A DNA stretch of 64,000 bases from Microplitis mediator. Lineage: Eukaryota; Arthropoda; Insecta; Hymenoptera; Braconidae. The translations under genes and the position numbers were made by a program. The stretch covers positions 9,747,207 through 9,811,206 of the forward strand of contig NC_079974.1 in NCBI RefSeq assembly GCF_029852145.1. The letters are read 5' to 3'. This document shows, piece after piece, positions 10,970-24,759 of the stretch; within the stretch, counting starts at the first letter, position 1; each line of letters begins with the position of its first letter. Under the pieces are notes generated by a model that saw nothing but the letters and a program-made list of their open reading frames with translations, did no database searches and was not told where the DNA came from.

Positions 10970-12597
10970 TAATAAACATAGTTACCATTATTCTGCCAAT
11001 TATTACCGCTTCTTCCATAATTATATCTCCCATTTCCTTTGTATCTATCGTTTTGCACATAGTACCGCTCCTGTTGCTGTGTAACTCTTCCCCGGAATTC
11101 CTGCTAATTCATTGGTGCCCAAGAATTTCGTTTGCTTTGTATTGGAATTGGGCAATTTCGTGCCAAATGCCCAACTTGCCTGCATGTGAAACAACTTCGC
11201 TTGTCTCCATTGTCCTCCCAATCTTCTCATTAATAATTGTATACGTAAATTTCGCGCTGGGTTTTGGTTTATGAATATATTCGGTGCCTTCTTGTTTACC
11301 GTCTTCTTTCACCTCTTCTTCAAGCGTTAGCTGTCTTATCCTTGCATGCTTCCGCTCCTTGAATCTAAGTTTTTCTTCTCTCGCTCTTTCCGCTGCTTTC
11401 GTCCTCTCGTATTGTATCTCCGCCTCCATTGCGATCTTTATTTCGTCTGCTAAATTTCTGGGTTCTTTATTTGAGACCGCGAACGATAATCTCTTATATA
11501 GTCCATCAATAAAGGTTTCCAGCACTGTCGCCTCCAAATCCTTTGTTCGATAATCCTTCTGTTCTGCTGTTAATCCACTCCTGCTTCTTTTATTCTCTGC
11601 TTCCGCTTTTATACCCTCCAGACGTGCACCCAATTTTGTTACACTTTCATTATCCTCTTGAATCATTCCCGCCAGCCAATGTATTACCGCATGGATTGTT
11701 TCCGTTCGACCAAAATTTTGACGTAGTTTCTCTATTACTTGGTTGACAGACTCTGCCTTTCTCAAAAATGTACGCATAATGCTTAAAGCCAGTTCCCTGA
11801 ATCGCGTTGACAATTCAAAAATAAATACCGGATCATCATCAGCCTTTAACCTCGTTGTACTGTACTCGATAGCGTCAATGAATGATTCCACGTCACCCTC
11901 TCCCGTAAAACTGGTATATGCCGCATTAACGATATTATTCTTTTCAATTGAACCTCTTCAGTCTCCTCCATAGTTTTTACCGTTTTTGCGCCTGAAGACG
12001 CACCAGGGCAATTTGAATTACCGTTAGCTTTCTCCCAATTTTTTTCAAAAATGTCTACTAATTCCCCGATATTTTTTATGTCGGTCTCGTACGAACAATC
12101 TTCGACCGATTCTTTCGAACTTATAGAGCCCGACGGGGAGTCACTTGGATTGTCTAACCTTTAGTTAGTCTAATACTCCCGTCGATCCGAATTACTACTA
12201 TCGTTAAAGGACTCAATTTTTACTACTTACATAGACACCACGATAAATAATGCTACTGCTATCAGCATCCCTGTCTGTTGACTTTGATTTCCTCTCAGAC
12301 TGGTGTTGTATCCGATTCTTTGCAACGGCTTCTTCTCTTAGCGGCACTACAGATCACTATTTTCCTCTACTTTTTTTTTTTCGTACACTTTGCTTTTATC
12401 ACTTATTTCACTTTTTATTGCTCTTTTTTTTTTTCTTTTTTACTCACTTATCTATTTTTCTCACTTATCACTAACGGGGCAACCTTGACATATAATTTCA
12501 CACTCAAACCGGCTTCACTAATTCAGAGGATTTTACAGTTCATTTGGCAATTTCTCAGTAATCTCTAATATTTGGCACTCAATTAAATAACTCTTTA

Positions 12598-12860
12598 CAA
12601 ATCTTCAAAATTTCTCAGTATTTCACAATTCAATTCAATATTCTTCAGTATTTCTTCGATAATTCACAATTCAATTTAATATTCTTCAGTAATTCACAAT
12701 TCAATTCAATATTCTTCAATAATTCACAATTCAATTCAATATTTTCCAGTAATTCACAATTCAATTCAATATTCTTCAATAATTCACAATTCAATTCAAT
12801 ATTCTTCGGTATTCTTCAATAATTCACAATTCAATTCAATATTCTTCAGTAATTCACTTC
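12598..12860 (+). repeat. ~38-bp minisatellite in the gypsy leader
   Basis: Repeated CACAATTCAATTCAATATTC blocks with TTC[AT]A[GT]TAATT spacers, about six to seven copies, fading into related AT-rich text to ~13020. Confidence 0.85.
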
Positions 12861-13188
12861 ACACAATTTGACTCACTTATTTGCCCATATTTCCATTTCG
12901 ATTCAATATTCATCCATAATTCTTCAATATTTCTCAGTATAATCCAATAATTCTTCAATATTTCTCAATTCAACTCACTTTTCTTCAATATTTCACAATT
13001 TAATTCACTTATTTTTCCATATATTATCTTCAATGTGTGCACTTTCCTTGCTATCTTACGACACCGTTCACTAATTGATTTATCGGGGAACGATTTAGAA
13101 TCTCAGTCTCACAGTTTCCTGTCACGTTGACTTGGCACTCACCACTAAAATTCCCGAAAATTCACTTCACTCACCTCACTTCGCTGGG

Positions 13189-13207
13189 CGAAAACCACGT
13201 TGGGCGC
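13189..13207 (-). promoter_or_regulatory. tRNA-Lys-type primer-binding site
   Basis: The minus strand reads GGCGCCCAACGTGG, matching the known primer-binding site for tRNA-Lys1,2 except for its first base (C in place of T). It lies directly beside the LTR. Confidence 0.7.
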
Positions 13208-13208
13208 C

Positions 13209-13932
13209 GAAATTTCAGTTACGTGTGAGCTTACACCTTAATGTTCTTACTGCGTAACCGATCTTTCTGTGCCTAGCTCAGCGTCTCTAGAAATTTAATA
13301 GGATGTTATAAAGGGTGTGGGTCGCTCAGTGAAGGAATGACTATATGTGAATTATATGGATATTTGTTTATTGGGCGTCCCCAAAATATGGGAGTACCCA
13401 GAAAAGTCCCTGAGAGTCTCTTCTACAAATCTAAGACAGCATAAATGAATCGGATACTAATACAATATTTCCATTGAACAATAGCGGCATTAACGTATTC
13501 TTTTACTGATCTGTAATAAAAGCGATAAAATAAGAGAGATATAATATTTATGCGCGAGCAGACGACTATTCGAATCAGCTTAACTATGGTAACTAACTCT
13601 TCTTCTGCAATTGCATCTTCTGCTTCCAAAATATTACTCCGCCGTTTCCCATGAGAACTCTTTTCGTGCTGCATAAGAAAATATCCCTTCGCAGTCTTCA
13701 ACGGAACTCTTTTCTTCCCACAGTCAAAACTGCTGACCACGCGAAGCATCTGCTCATCGCATTGTCTTCATAAAAGTAAGACTCAATACAACTAATGTAA
13801 TGCGATATTTATGTGCAGCTGTATAGCGCCTAATGAAACTACAATAAAATGTATTGCTTTCTGAACTAAAATATATCTATCTAATATTTGTTAGTTAGTA
13901 TTAGACGGATGGGCGTTAGCTCACCCGTCACA
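13209..13932 (-). mobile_element. 5' LTR of the second gypsy-type element
   Basis: The minus strand starts TGTGACGGGTGAGC at 13932 and ends near CGTAACTGAAATTTC next to the PBS. The two ends form an imperfect inverted repeat of about 16/21 matches. A TTTATAACAT box near 13313 could be the promoter. The partner LTR is absent because the element is cut by the foldback. Boundaries are accurate to several bases only. Confidence 0.55.
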
Positions 13933-14672
13933 ATGAGTTTTCGTTTTCTATTATTCTTGTTTTAATATTTTATTTTTAAACAATATTTAAAATTTATTAA
14001 ATTTTATTATTCAACTAAAAACTTTCACCTTTTAATTTATTTAAGCTTTAATTAGTCTAGACACTGTAATGTACCTTTAAGTGATTTTCAATACTAGAAA
14101 ACACATTAAAAATACATTACAATTGTACTGTTTGTTTTTGGTCTTATTTTAGAGTGCAGTGACGACAAAGAAGTGCGTCACCTAATGAGGTTTTTTTATT
14201 TTTATTGTTATTTACTTAGGCCCGTTTGATTACGGCCTGATAACGTGCCAGCAGCACTCTGACCTTAAAATAAATAAAAGTTTTATGGGAAACGACCAAG
14301 AGATAATAATTCCAATATTATACTCTGAATAAAATATTTAAAAATAGTAATTGAGAATTGTATAATAAGGAAAATATTAAATGTCCGAACGGTCAGACAT
14401 AACAATTGTAAGAAACTTCATTTTTCATTTTCATTTTCCGTTAAACTCACCGTTGTTCTAGTTTCTTATAGTTTATATTAGTTCGTTGAACTATTTATTG
14501 TTTTTTATTGAGTTTACGTTTTTTATATTTCTTCTATTTACACCCGAGTTCAAGGACACTTCAAGTTCGTAAGGTAAGTTTATGCAACTTTGGTTATTGT
14601 GATTTTTTTGAGAATAGTTGCATAGAATATTTTTAATTCTCATTACTGTAAATTGTTCCAACGAGATTAGAT
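13933..14672. other. AT-rich spacer, no gene
   Basis: No coding frame was recognised. GTCAGACATAACA at 14393-14405 matches the 3' end of the LTR at 14925-16534 and could be a stray LTR end. A block at 14150-14280 has GAGTGC motifs at both sides. Confidence 0.4.
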
Positions 14673-14924
14673 ATGGCGGCCGATGATTGCCGTGCTCATG
14701 TTTACAGAATAATACAGAGGGAACTACAACTACCCGAGGACCATTTTCGGCTCGAAGATAACTGTGTACGATGTCTGTTGTGCACAACGGCACTGGTCAT
14801 ATTGAAACGTTCTACATTCGAGCGTCACCTACAATCCGCTACACACCAAGCAGCTCTCCAGAGACGGAATCATCCAATTTTTTCATCTCCATAACATCTC
14901 ACAAACTTAAACAGTCGGCACACT

Positions 14925-16534
<1,610 letters not shown>

Positions 16535-17834
16535 CTCTGCTTTTTTTAAAGATTTCACTAGCGCATGCATAAAATCAGATATTTGTATCGACAAGATTTG
16601 CCAACCTGATTTTGCTAATTTTTTACAAAGTCACACACAAAACAACGTTCCAGATGCGACAACTATGAGCAAAACGTATTTGCCTATCATTTACAACGAA
16701 ACTCTGATGACTATACGAGAAGAAATAGGAGATTGTCCCATTTGGGTTTTAGTCGACGAAACAACCGACTCCAAGCGTCGCTGCGTCACCAATGTCATTA
16801 TTGGTGCATTGTATCAAGATCGAGCTTCAACGGGACGATTAATTAGAGGTGGAGAAGTTGTGCAGCAAACGCTGCAAACATAGCGGCCTATGTGATTGAT
16901 AGCTCGAATGAGTTTTGGCCGGCGGGTTTTGATCCAAACAGAGTTCTTTTATACTTGACTGATGCTGCTCCATACATGAAGGCGTCCGTTGGAATTTTGA
17001 AAAGGACATATCCAAAACTTGTCAACGTGACACGTTTAGCACACGCATGTCACAATATAGCTGAAAAAGTCAGAGAGTACTATGAAGCAATCAATGATGT
17101 CGTTGCACGTGCCGAAGAAGTTTTCTCGAAATCAAAAACGCGGGTTGATATCTTTAAAGCTGCTCTTCTAAACGTTCCTCTACCACCAAGACCAGTGACA
17201 ACACGATGGGGAACGTGGATTGAAGCGTGCCAATATTATTGTTTACACTACAACGATGTAAGACAAGTTTTTTTGGAGCTCGAAGATAACAGAAAAGCTG
17301 TGAGAAATTTGCAGAAAAGCTCGGAAAGGCAAGAAAACCATGACGAGTTTGAAGACATTTCTGCTAAATTTTATTGTCTAGTTACCACTATCAAACTACT
17401 ACAACAAAGAGGATGTAGCCTAGCTCAAACGTGCTAGATGATTGCCGAATTGAAGCAGGAATTCCAAGAAGATCTGGAGATTGCTTAAGAAATTCAGGAT
17501 AAAGTTGTTCAGGTTTTCAGAGATAACGATGGATTCAGATAGATTATCAACATCAACAATTGCATAATCAATAACAGAATGCAAAATATGCCGGATAATT
17601 ACGTTGATGATGACGCCTTCAGAATGAATTATGCACTATTGACTTGCGCAGATGTGGAAAGATCGTTCAGCGTCTATAAATCATACTACAGAAGTAACAG
17701 ACAAAGCATGACATTTGAATCACTGCGTCAGCATATCGTAATTAACTATAATAAGAACATGGGACGCGAAAATGAAAATATGCAAGCGGATTCTGATGAA
17801 GATAAATAGAAGTTTTTTCCTTTCAACCACGAGT

Positions 17835-18415
17835 TTCCCTCAGATGACCAGCAAGATAGTTGGCACGACGACCTGGTGGAGTACCAGCATGATGAACAGC
17901 AAAATTATCAGCAATATGATCAACAAGAGTATCAGCAAGACGGTTAGCAAGATGACCAGCACGATAGTCACCAAAATTACGAGTAAGACCATTAGCAAGA
18001 TGTCGAGTGAGACCGTCAGCACGATGACCTCTAAGACTATCAGCAAGGCTATCATCAAGAGAATCAGAAATACCATGAGCAAGACTATCAATAATTTGTC
18101 TAGCAAGATAGTCTGAAAGACCATCAGCAAGATGATCAGTACAATTGCCAGCAAGACCATGAGCAAGACCATCAGCACAATGTCCGTTGTTGATCTCCTA
18201 GACTATTATTAAGGTCATCATCAAGACAATCAGAAATACCAAAAGCAAGACCATTAATAACGTTACTAGCACAATGGTCTGAACGACAATTATAAAAATC
18301 ATCGGTACAATCACCAGCAAGACCATCAGCATGATGTTCAGAATGATGACCAGCTAGACGATCAGCAAGACCATCTGCAAGATAGTTGACAAGACCATAA
18401 AGAAGATGACTCTTA
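17835..18415 (+). repeat. Degenerate 12-bp periodic CAGCAAGAT repeat
   Basis: CAGCAAGA[TC] recurs every 10-14 bases. In the frame entered from 17819 it reads as Gln-Gln-Asp/Tyr tetrapeptides. The stops (TAG, TAA, TGA) all lie where CAG, CAA or CGA would be expected, as if by C-to-T change. It follows the hAT pseudogene directly and may be that protein's decayed C-terminal tail. Confidence 0.7.
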
Positions 18416-18600
18416 TAAACATGACTCTGAATATAATTCTTTCTTTTTAACAATAAGTTTTCCCAGGTTTAACAGCGACAATTTTCAGAAGATTGCAATT
18501 TTTTTTCTTATGTTTTGACGAATTATTTCCATTTTCTCAGAGCATCATTTTATTATCTGACATCTGTCAAGTTTAGTATAATAGTTTTCCAGTTGTGACG

Positions 18601-18742
18601 ATGTATTATTTAATTTTGTGGCCTGAAGAAGGTACCACGAGTGTCGTTGAATCTAAACTGATTAAGACACGACTGGAATTAAATCGTGTGACAGTTAGAT
18701 GGGGACGAAAATATATGTCGGCACTTATTGTAGTTGAAAACG
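18601..18742 (+). CDS. BEN-domain-like gene, exon 1
   Basis: ATG at 18601 opens 47 codons plus one base, ending at an ACG|GTAAGG donor (18743). The segment (Y-Y-L-I-L-W-P ... V-R-W-G-R-K-Y) is of the short N-terminal type that precedes BEN domains in many insect proteins. The next exon starts at 18814 after a TTCATAG acceptor, in phase, giving Asp-Asp-Ile-Asp-Trp. No TATA box was recognised upstream. Confidence 0.55.
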
Positions 18743-18994
18743 GTAAGGCTTAGTTTATGATTATTTTTTATTGTTCGTAAATTAATCTAACATATTTTTT
18801 TTTTAATTCATAGACGATATTGATTGGTTGGAGAGTCTGGCAGTAAATACATCTGGGATTATTACTGGTTATGTGAGCAAGAGGATAAACACTGACGTTT
18901 GCATTCAAGCGTCTCCCAGTTTCATTGGTGGAAATAGTGGATCCACTAGCTGTTTTGATCCCTGTACTTCAAGTTCTCCAACTATTACTACTAC

Positions 18995-19010
18995 TACTAC
19001 TTCAACTGCA

Positions 19011-19044
<34 letters not shown>
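18995..19044 (+). repeat. (ACT)n / poly-Thr tract
   Basis: Nearly pure ACT triplets, interrupted by ACTTCAACTGCA; marks the LINE's 5' junction. Confidence 0.9.
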
Positions 19045-21460
19045 TTACGGCTAGCGATCATCAATACATCTTGTATACGGTACATGATCTACGGGGAAAC
19101 CCTGCGATTGTGTCCCAGCGATCAATGAAGCGGGTAGGTTGGAGGGTTTCGAGGCTGGATGGGGGTGCTTTACAAGAGACAGTCTCAGACAGCGTTGAGG
19201 CCTTCTTTCCTATGTCTGCTGAGACGCGCGAAGATGTTGAGATGATTGTTGGCCGTACGATGAAGGCTATCGTCTTAGGCTGCGACGCCGCGATGCCTCG
19301 ACGTTCCGCGAGCTCACGCAGAAAACCAGCTTACTGGTGGACTGATGAGATCGCACTGCTCAGGGCTGAGTGTTTGCGTCTTCGGAGGCAAGCACTCAGG
19401 ATGCGAAAGCGTGATACTGGGCAGCAGAATAACGAAGAGTATAAAGCGGCAAAGAAACGGCTGGTTATGGCGATCAAGGAAAGCAAAGGGAGATGTTGGA
19501 AGGCGGTCTGCGAAGAAGTAGATAATGATCTATGGGGCCTTGGCTACCAGATTTTTACTCGAAAATTCCTAGGTCGCAGTCCAGTATCACCTATGGAACC
19601 TGATGCGATGCAGGAAATAGTCAGTGTCTTGTTGTTTCCGAAGCGTCAAGATCGAGACAGTCCAGTCTGGACTATATCCGATGACGAGTGTCCACCTTTC
19701 TCAGCAGCTGAACTGCGGGTGGTTGTAAAGAGTCTCAAAGGAGGAAAGGCCCCGGGCCCCGACGGTATTCCCGTTGAAGTTTATAAGGCCCTCCTCCCTC
19801 AGCACGAACAACTGCTTTTGAGTGCTTACAACTCCTGCATTTCGGTTGGAGTTTTTCCTGCACAATGGAAGCTGCAAAGGTTAGTCCTGTTGGACAAAGG
19901 AAAAGGTCCGCCTTTTACTCCTTCGTCCTACAGGCCACTTTGCAGGCTGGACGTAGCTGGAAAAATTCTCGAATCGTTAATTCGAAATCGGCTGAGAATT
20001 GAAGTTGCGAATGCCGGTGGTCTAGCGGAAAACCAACATGGTTGGCTAGGTCGCAGCACAATCGGTGCTATTTTGGAAGCGCTTTCATTTGCTAGAAGAG
20101 CTTGGACGGGAAACCATCGATCCCGTCCAGTATGCATTGACGTTCGACATCAAGAAATGCATTCAATTCGGCACGATGGCCAGATATAATGGAAGCGCTT
20201 CGGAAATTAGATCTGTCCGAGTATCTCATTCGGATCATTGACGATTACTTATGTGATCGTTTTTTGATCTATGAGACTACTCTTGGCGAGATGATGAAGA
20301 AGCTGAGTGGAGGAGCGGCACAGGGTTCGGTCTTAGGACCAGAACTCCGGATCATCCTTTACGACGCACTTCTACGTCTAGACCTACCGAGTGAGGTAAT
20401 CTTGGAGGGGTTTGCTGACGACGTGGCAGCGCTAATCCTTGCGCGCTCTTACGAGAGTGCTCAAAGATTGGCAAGCATAGTCTCGACCAAAGTAGACGCC
20501 TGGCTAAATGACCATGGTATGGCATTAGCTAAGGCAAAAACTGAGGTCATAGTTCTCACAGCCCAGAGGTGGTTTCCGAGTTCTTTCCGTGCTTTTGTAG
20601 TGGATCAACGCGTCGAGAGTGGAAGTTCTCTGAAATACCTTGGGGTGACGATCGATACGAAACTTACGTTTCGCGATCAGATTATCGGTGCGGCTAACGA
20701 AGCGGCAACGTTGGTGGCGAGCCTTTTCCGGTTGATGCCAAACGTCGGAAGACCGAGGAGCAGCCGTAGACGAGTTCTCATAAGTGTCTCAAACTCGATA
20801 ATGCTCTACGGAGCAGAAATCTGGTGTGAGTCACTTAAAGTAGAATGATATCGTAAACGACTAGCATCTGTTCAACGAAGAGGTGCGTTGAGGATAGCTT
20901 GCGCTTATCGAACGGTTTCAGAAGCAGCCGTGATGGTCATCGTGGGTGTGATTCCAATCGACCTTTTAGGGTTTAAGAGAAGGCGCATCTGGGATGCCGT
21001 CGGGCCGGTGGAGAACCGTTGGAGAGCGTTAAGGCTCGAGAACGTGAGGAAACCCTGAGACTGGCAAGATCGATGGAAATCTGCAGAAACGGGACGCTGG
21101 ACATTCAGGCTCATTAAACGAGTCCGTGATTGGATAATGCGGAAGGAGAGGGAAGCAGATTACTATCTCTCCCAATTCCTGTCCGGTCATGGACAGTTTA
21201 ATAAATACTTGTATCGCATGAGGATCCGAATCGATCCTTATTGCCAATACTGTCCGGAAGTTGTCGACTCTGCCGAGCACACTTTCTTTTTCTGTCGGCG
21301 TTGGTCTGAAATACGGCGACGCTATCAGGAGGAGAAGGAAGTGCCCACTACGGCTGAATTGGTGATACCTTGGATGATGGCGACGAAGGACAACTGGATG
21401 ACCATGACGGAGTACGTGAGAGTGTTGCTGAAAGAGAAGAAAACGGAAGAGATCGAATAG
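19045..21460 (+). pseudogene. R1-clade LINE ORF2 (reverse transcriptase), frameshifted
   Basis: Frame A (19045-20187) carries the endonuclease end and reverse transcriptase blocks up to the E-N-Q-H-G-W motif. An extra base near 20152 moves the frame to 20189-20848, which holds the G-S-V-L-G-P and catalytic F-A-D-D blocks and the thumb. Another change leads to 21137-21460 with the cysteine/histidine motif. The stop between 20848 and 21130 also breaks the frame. The upstream endonuclease and ORF1 are missing, so the copy cannot move by itself. Confidence 0.75.
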
Positions 21461-21770
21461 AGACTGAGAAGAACAACAGCGACGGCGAGATGAAGAGGAA
21501 GACTATGGTTAGGGAAGTAATGCTCACGCGGTCCTGCGCTATAGGCCTTGGAGGAAGTGAGTGAGGTTTATAGCCGGTAGGGCCCCTAAGGACACAACAA
21601 TTTTTTTTTTTTACTAATTACTAACATCTTTCAATAAAAATCCTTAGGGGAAAAGTCCGGCACACGGGAGGTACAACAATAGAAGCAGACCACCAGCATT
21701 CATCAACACCAATGCCTCCTACGGTGCGTAAAAAGCATTATTCCCTCGCTCACTTAAAAAAAAATAAAAA
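19045..21770 (+). mobile_element. 5'-truncated R1-clade LINE inserted at (ACT)n
   Basis: The element starts inside its endonuclease domain (S-D-H motif at about 19056) and ends in an A-rich tail (21748-21770). Reverse transcriptase motifs include the A-P-G-P-D-G-I-P box near 19750, S-Y-R-P-L near 19930 and F-A-D-D at 20410. A C-X2-C...H...C motif typical of R1-clade C-termini is at 21240-21293. Target-primed integration and 5' truncation are usual for LINEs. The left junction lies at the end of a (ACT)n run. Some R1-clade families are known to use microsatellite targets. Confidence 0.8.
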
Positions 21771-22251
21771 ATAACTGCTACCTATCGTGATATCATTCCT
21801 GGTGTTAGTAGTGCTATTGCTACTGCGTCTACTTCAACTGGATTTAGTTTTCGTCAAATTTTTGACAATACTCATACGAGTACCCCAAATATACTTGCTG
21901 TCAGCACGGTTACCGCTGATACAGCTACCAGTGACCAGATTGCTACTACGTCTGCGATAAACAGTCCCCCTGATGACGACATGATTGAGTTGATGAAAGG
22001 TAGCAATGTTCATGTGAGATTTATTGACCTACAAGACATCCTGCGTTTCATCAACAAGCCTAAAGAAATGACTAGGCGGCTACTACTAAGTACAGTCGGG
22101 ACAGCAAGATTGAAAAACTTGACTGTTAGTAGCATTTATCAAGATGCTGATCTTACTGGAATACTTGCTGCTGTTGAAAGTAAATAATTCAAATCCACTC
22201 TATAAAATTGTTGATTTTATCTACATAACTATATGTTTCGTGTTCTTTTAG

Positions 22252-22286
22252 GGTTTACATGGCAGAATACAAGTAGAGAAAACTAG
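22252..22286 (+). CDS. Possible last exon of the BEN-like gene
   Basis: A GT at 22180 (GAAA|GTAAAT) and an acceptor TTCTTTTAG ending at 22251 would join in phase to 11 codons ending in TAG. Without splicing the frame stops at 22185-22187. Both ends are possible. Confidence 0.35.
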
Positions 22287-22440
22287 ATGACGAAAACAGA
22301 ATTCAACAGGTGTGTGTCATTGTTTTTGTACAATTTGCAGAACCCATAAAGTAAAAATAAAAAAAAACTAGCAGGGAAATAAAAATTCAAAAAGAAATTA
22401 ATAATTTAAAATTGTAATTTTTCTTCACTTTTATTAACAA

Positions 22441-23644
22441 CACCGACACACAAAAAAAAATTTGTCTGTACTTTTGACGGGATCGGTATATCTTTATATT
22501 TTTCGACCCGTTGAATCCAAATCTGAGTTACATTTGACCCGTACACCGTCAAATTTTCAAGAAAACTTTGAAAAACCGAAAAAAATAACGAAAATCGGCA
22601 ATTTAGGTGATTTAAAAAATTTTTTTGACCTAAACCAAGCATGATTCCTAAGTGTTTCGACCCGCTAAATACTTATCTGAAGTTTATTTAGACCATTAGC
22701 CGTTAAAAGTTTAAGTAACTTCCAAAAAACCCTGAAAAATTGCAAAAAAAAAGCAAAAAATTCCAGATATTGTGTTGAAAAAAATTTTATAAAATTAGAT
22801 TACTCATGATTCTCATGTATTTTGGTCCGCTGAATATATATCTCGAACTTCTATGGCTCAGACATCTCGAAAAATCTATATAAATGGTAAAAAAACCACT
22901 GAAAATAAAAAAATCAAGTCTGTTATGATAAAAATCAATTTTTAAATAAAAATTGAAAAATTTTAACATGTTATCCGATCTGTGGAATATAAATTTAAAA
23001 TTCCACCAAGACAGTAGTGTAATGAAAACAAAATCAAAATAAGTAGAATTAAATAAAATTTTTTGAGGTTTTAGATCAAAAAAATTTTAATTTCTATCCC
23101 ACAGATCGGATAACATGTTAAAATTTTTATATTTTTCTTAAAAAATTGATTTTTATCGTACTAGACTTGATTTTTTTTAATTTTCAGTGTTTTTTTTGCC
23201 ATTTATTTGGATTTTTATAGATTTCTGGGCCTTAGAAGTTCGAGATTTATATTCGGCGGATAAAAATACATGAGAATCACGATTGATCTAATTTTATAAA
23301 ATTTTTTTCAACACAATATCTGGAATTTTTTGCTTTTTTTTGCAATTTTTCAGGGTTTTTTGGAATTTACTTAAACTTTTAACGGCTTATGGTCTAAATA
23401 AACTTCAGATAAGTATTTAGCGAATTGAAATAGATAAAAATCATGCTTAGTTAAGGTCAAAAAATTTTTTTAAATCACCTAAACTGCCGATTTTCGTCAT
23501 TTTTTCGGTTTTTCAAAGTTTTCTCGAAAATTTGACCATGTCTGGGTCAAATAGACCTCAGATTCGGAATCAGCGGGTCAATATACATAAAGATACACCG
23601 GTCCCGTCAAAAGTACAGACAACTTTTTTTTTTGTGTGCCGGTG
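22441..23644. mobile_element. Hairpin MITE with CACCG[AG]CACAC termini
   Basis: Arms 22441-23020 and about 23070-23644 are near-perfect inverted copies, leaving a short loop. Ends are CACCGACACACAAAAAA and its complement with one difference. No coding capacity. Lies just downstream of the BEN-like gene. Confidence 0.8.
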
Positions 23645-23699
23645 CAATTGAAAAATTTTAAATATTGGCTGTAAATACTTTTATTTCTTAATAAACTAT

Positions 23700-24110
23700 T
23701 AATTTTGCCCGTCATCTTACTGATTACCTGGCTAGTAGTACCACTGATTGTCTTTGTGCGGTGATCTTGCTGTTTGACTTGATTACATTTCAGGTTATCT
23801 CACTGAACATCTTACTAATGTCCTGTTTGTTACCTTACTGATGTTCGCACTGGTCATCCTAACCAAGTGACGAAGTAGAGATCTTGGTAACAAAGTGGTG
23901 ATCTTGCTGACTATCTCGCTGACAATCTTGGTAATTATCTAAATGTTTATCATGCTGGTGACTATGCTAGACATCTTGTTGACGATTTTGCTAAATTTCA
24001 TGCTGGTTATCATGTTGAAAGTCATGTTGCTTATCTTAAGGATAGTGTTGTCAGTAATTCTTCTAATGATTACGTAAACAATACTGCTAATTGTTCTGTT
24101 GGTATTTTTC
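23700..24110 (-). repeat. Antisense copy of the CAGCAAGAT repeat, degenerate
   Basis: ATCTTGCTG-like words recur every 12 or so bases, the complement of the array at 24155-24711. Together they form a loose inverted pair. Confidence 0.6.
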
Positions 24111-24154
24111 CCGATGATTCTACTAAGTGGCTAGCTGGTAACCTTGCTGTTAGT

Positions 24155-24711
24155 CTCATCATCAGCAAGATTTCGAGCATGATCGTCAGCAAGATGTCGA
24201 GCATGATCGTCAGCAAGATGACGAGCAAGATCGTCAGCACGATAACGAGCAAGATCGCCACCAAGATGTCGAGCATGATCGTCAGCAAGATGGTCAGCGT
24301 GATAATGAGCAAGATCGCCAGCAAGATGTCGAGCATGATCGTCAGCAAGATGACGAGCATGATCGTCTGCAAGATGGTCAGCGCGATAATGAGCAAGATC
24401 GTCAGCAAGATAACGAGCATGATCGTCAGCAAGATGGTCAGCGTGATAATGAGCAAGATCGCCAGCAAGATGTCGAGCATGATCATCAGCAAGATGGTCA
24501 GTGCGATGATGAGCAAGATCACAAGCAAAATGACGAGCAAGATGGTGGGCGATACCATCAGCAAGATGTCAAGCGAGATCACCAGCAAGATGTGGAGCAT
24601 GACGACGAGCAAGATCATCAGCAAAATTGTGAACATGACCGTTAGCTGGACGACAAGCGAGACCATCAGGAAGGTTACTGTGCTACACCAAAAGTATCTG
24701 AAATTTTATAA
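24155..24711 (+). repeat. Gln/Asp-rich 12-bp tandem repeat, open in several frames
   Basis: Units such as CGTCAGCAAGAT GTCGAGCATGAT repeat about 45 times. The frame from 24155 reads Asp at every fourth residue with Gln-Gln, Glu-His or Glu-Gln between, and has a single TAG (24643) before the final stop. It lacks an ATG. Two other frames are also long and open, which is expected of a stop-free repeat and is not evidence for three genes. It matches the decayed tract at 17835-18170. Confidence 0.75.
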
Positions 24712-24759
24712 AAACAATTTTTGCTTTCTATTTATTTACGATTGAATTGATGTCACACG

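Larger units (their letters stand above)
8946..12165 (-). pseudogene. gag: Gag (plus start of pol) of a second gypsy-type retrotransposon
   Basis: Minus-strand gag fragments lie at about 12165-11110, 11200-10972 and 9441-9103. The first is Glu/Lys-rich with a capsid-like helical region. A CX2CX4HX4C knuckle (C-F-T-C ... H ... C) at about 11190-11150 is in a different frame from the preceding part, and the tail is Asn/Gly/Arg-rich. Frame changes occur near 11935 and near 11230. A 1.55-kb MITE (9422-10969) splits the Asn-rich tail. A short Lys/Glu-rich frame follows at 9100-8960 and may be the start of pol, cut by the foldback element. There is no ATG at the left of the conserved frame, so the start is unknown. 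Confidence 0.7.
18814..22179 (+). pseudogene. BEN-domain-like gene, exon 2 disrupted by a LINE
   Basis: Host sequence is 18814-19044 and 21771-22179. The left part ends in a long Thr run coded by (ACT)n. The right part opens with Thr-Ala-Thr and Ser/Thr-rich linker, then a 65-residue block at 21980-22179 with V-R-F-I-D-L-Q-D, M-T-R-R-L-L-L and L-K-N-L-T-V. This matches the pattern of BEN domains (DNA- and protein-binding, chromatin-associated repressors). The host frame is open on both sides of the 2.7-kb LINE, so damage is mainly the insertion. If transcribed, the product would be cut in the Thr-rich linker. Confidence 0.6.

Noticed and set aside
13423..13749. Minus-strand 108-residue ORF
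   Set aside because: It lies inside the gypsy LTR and shows no domain; likely chance.
24070..24745. Long hydrophobic or Ser/Lys-Met ORFs on both strands over the 12-bp repeat
   Set aside because: A stop-free tandem repeat opens several frames; only the Q/D frame has a composition shared with another locus, and even that is uncertain.
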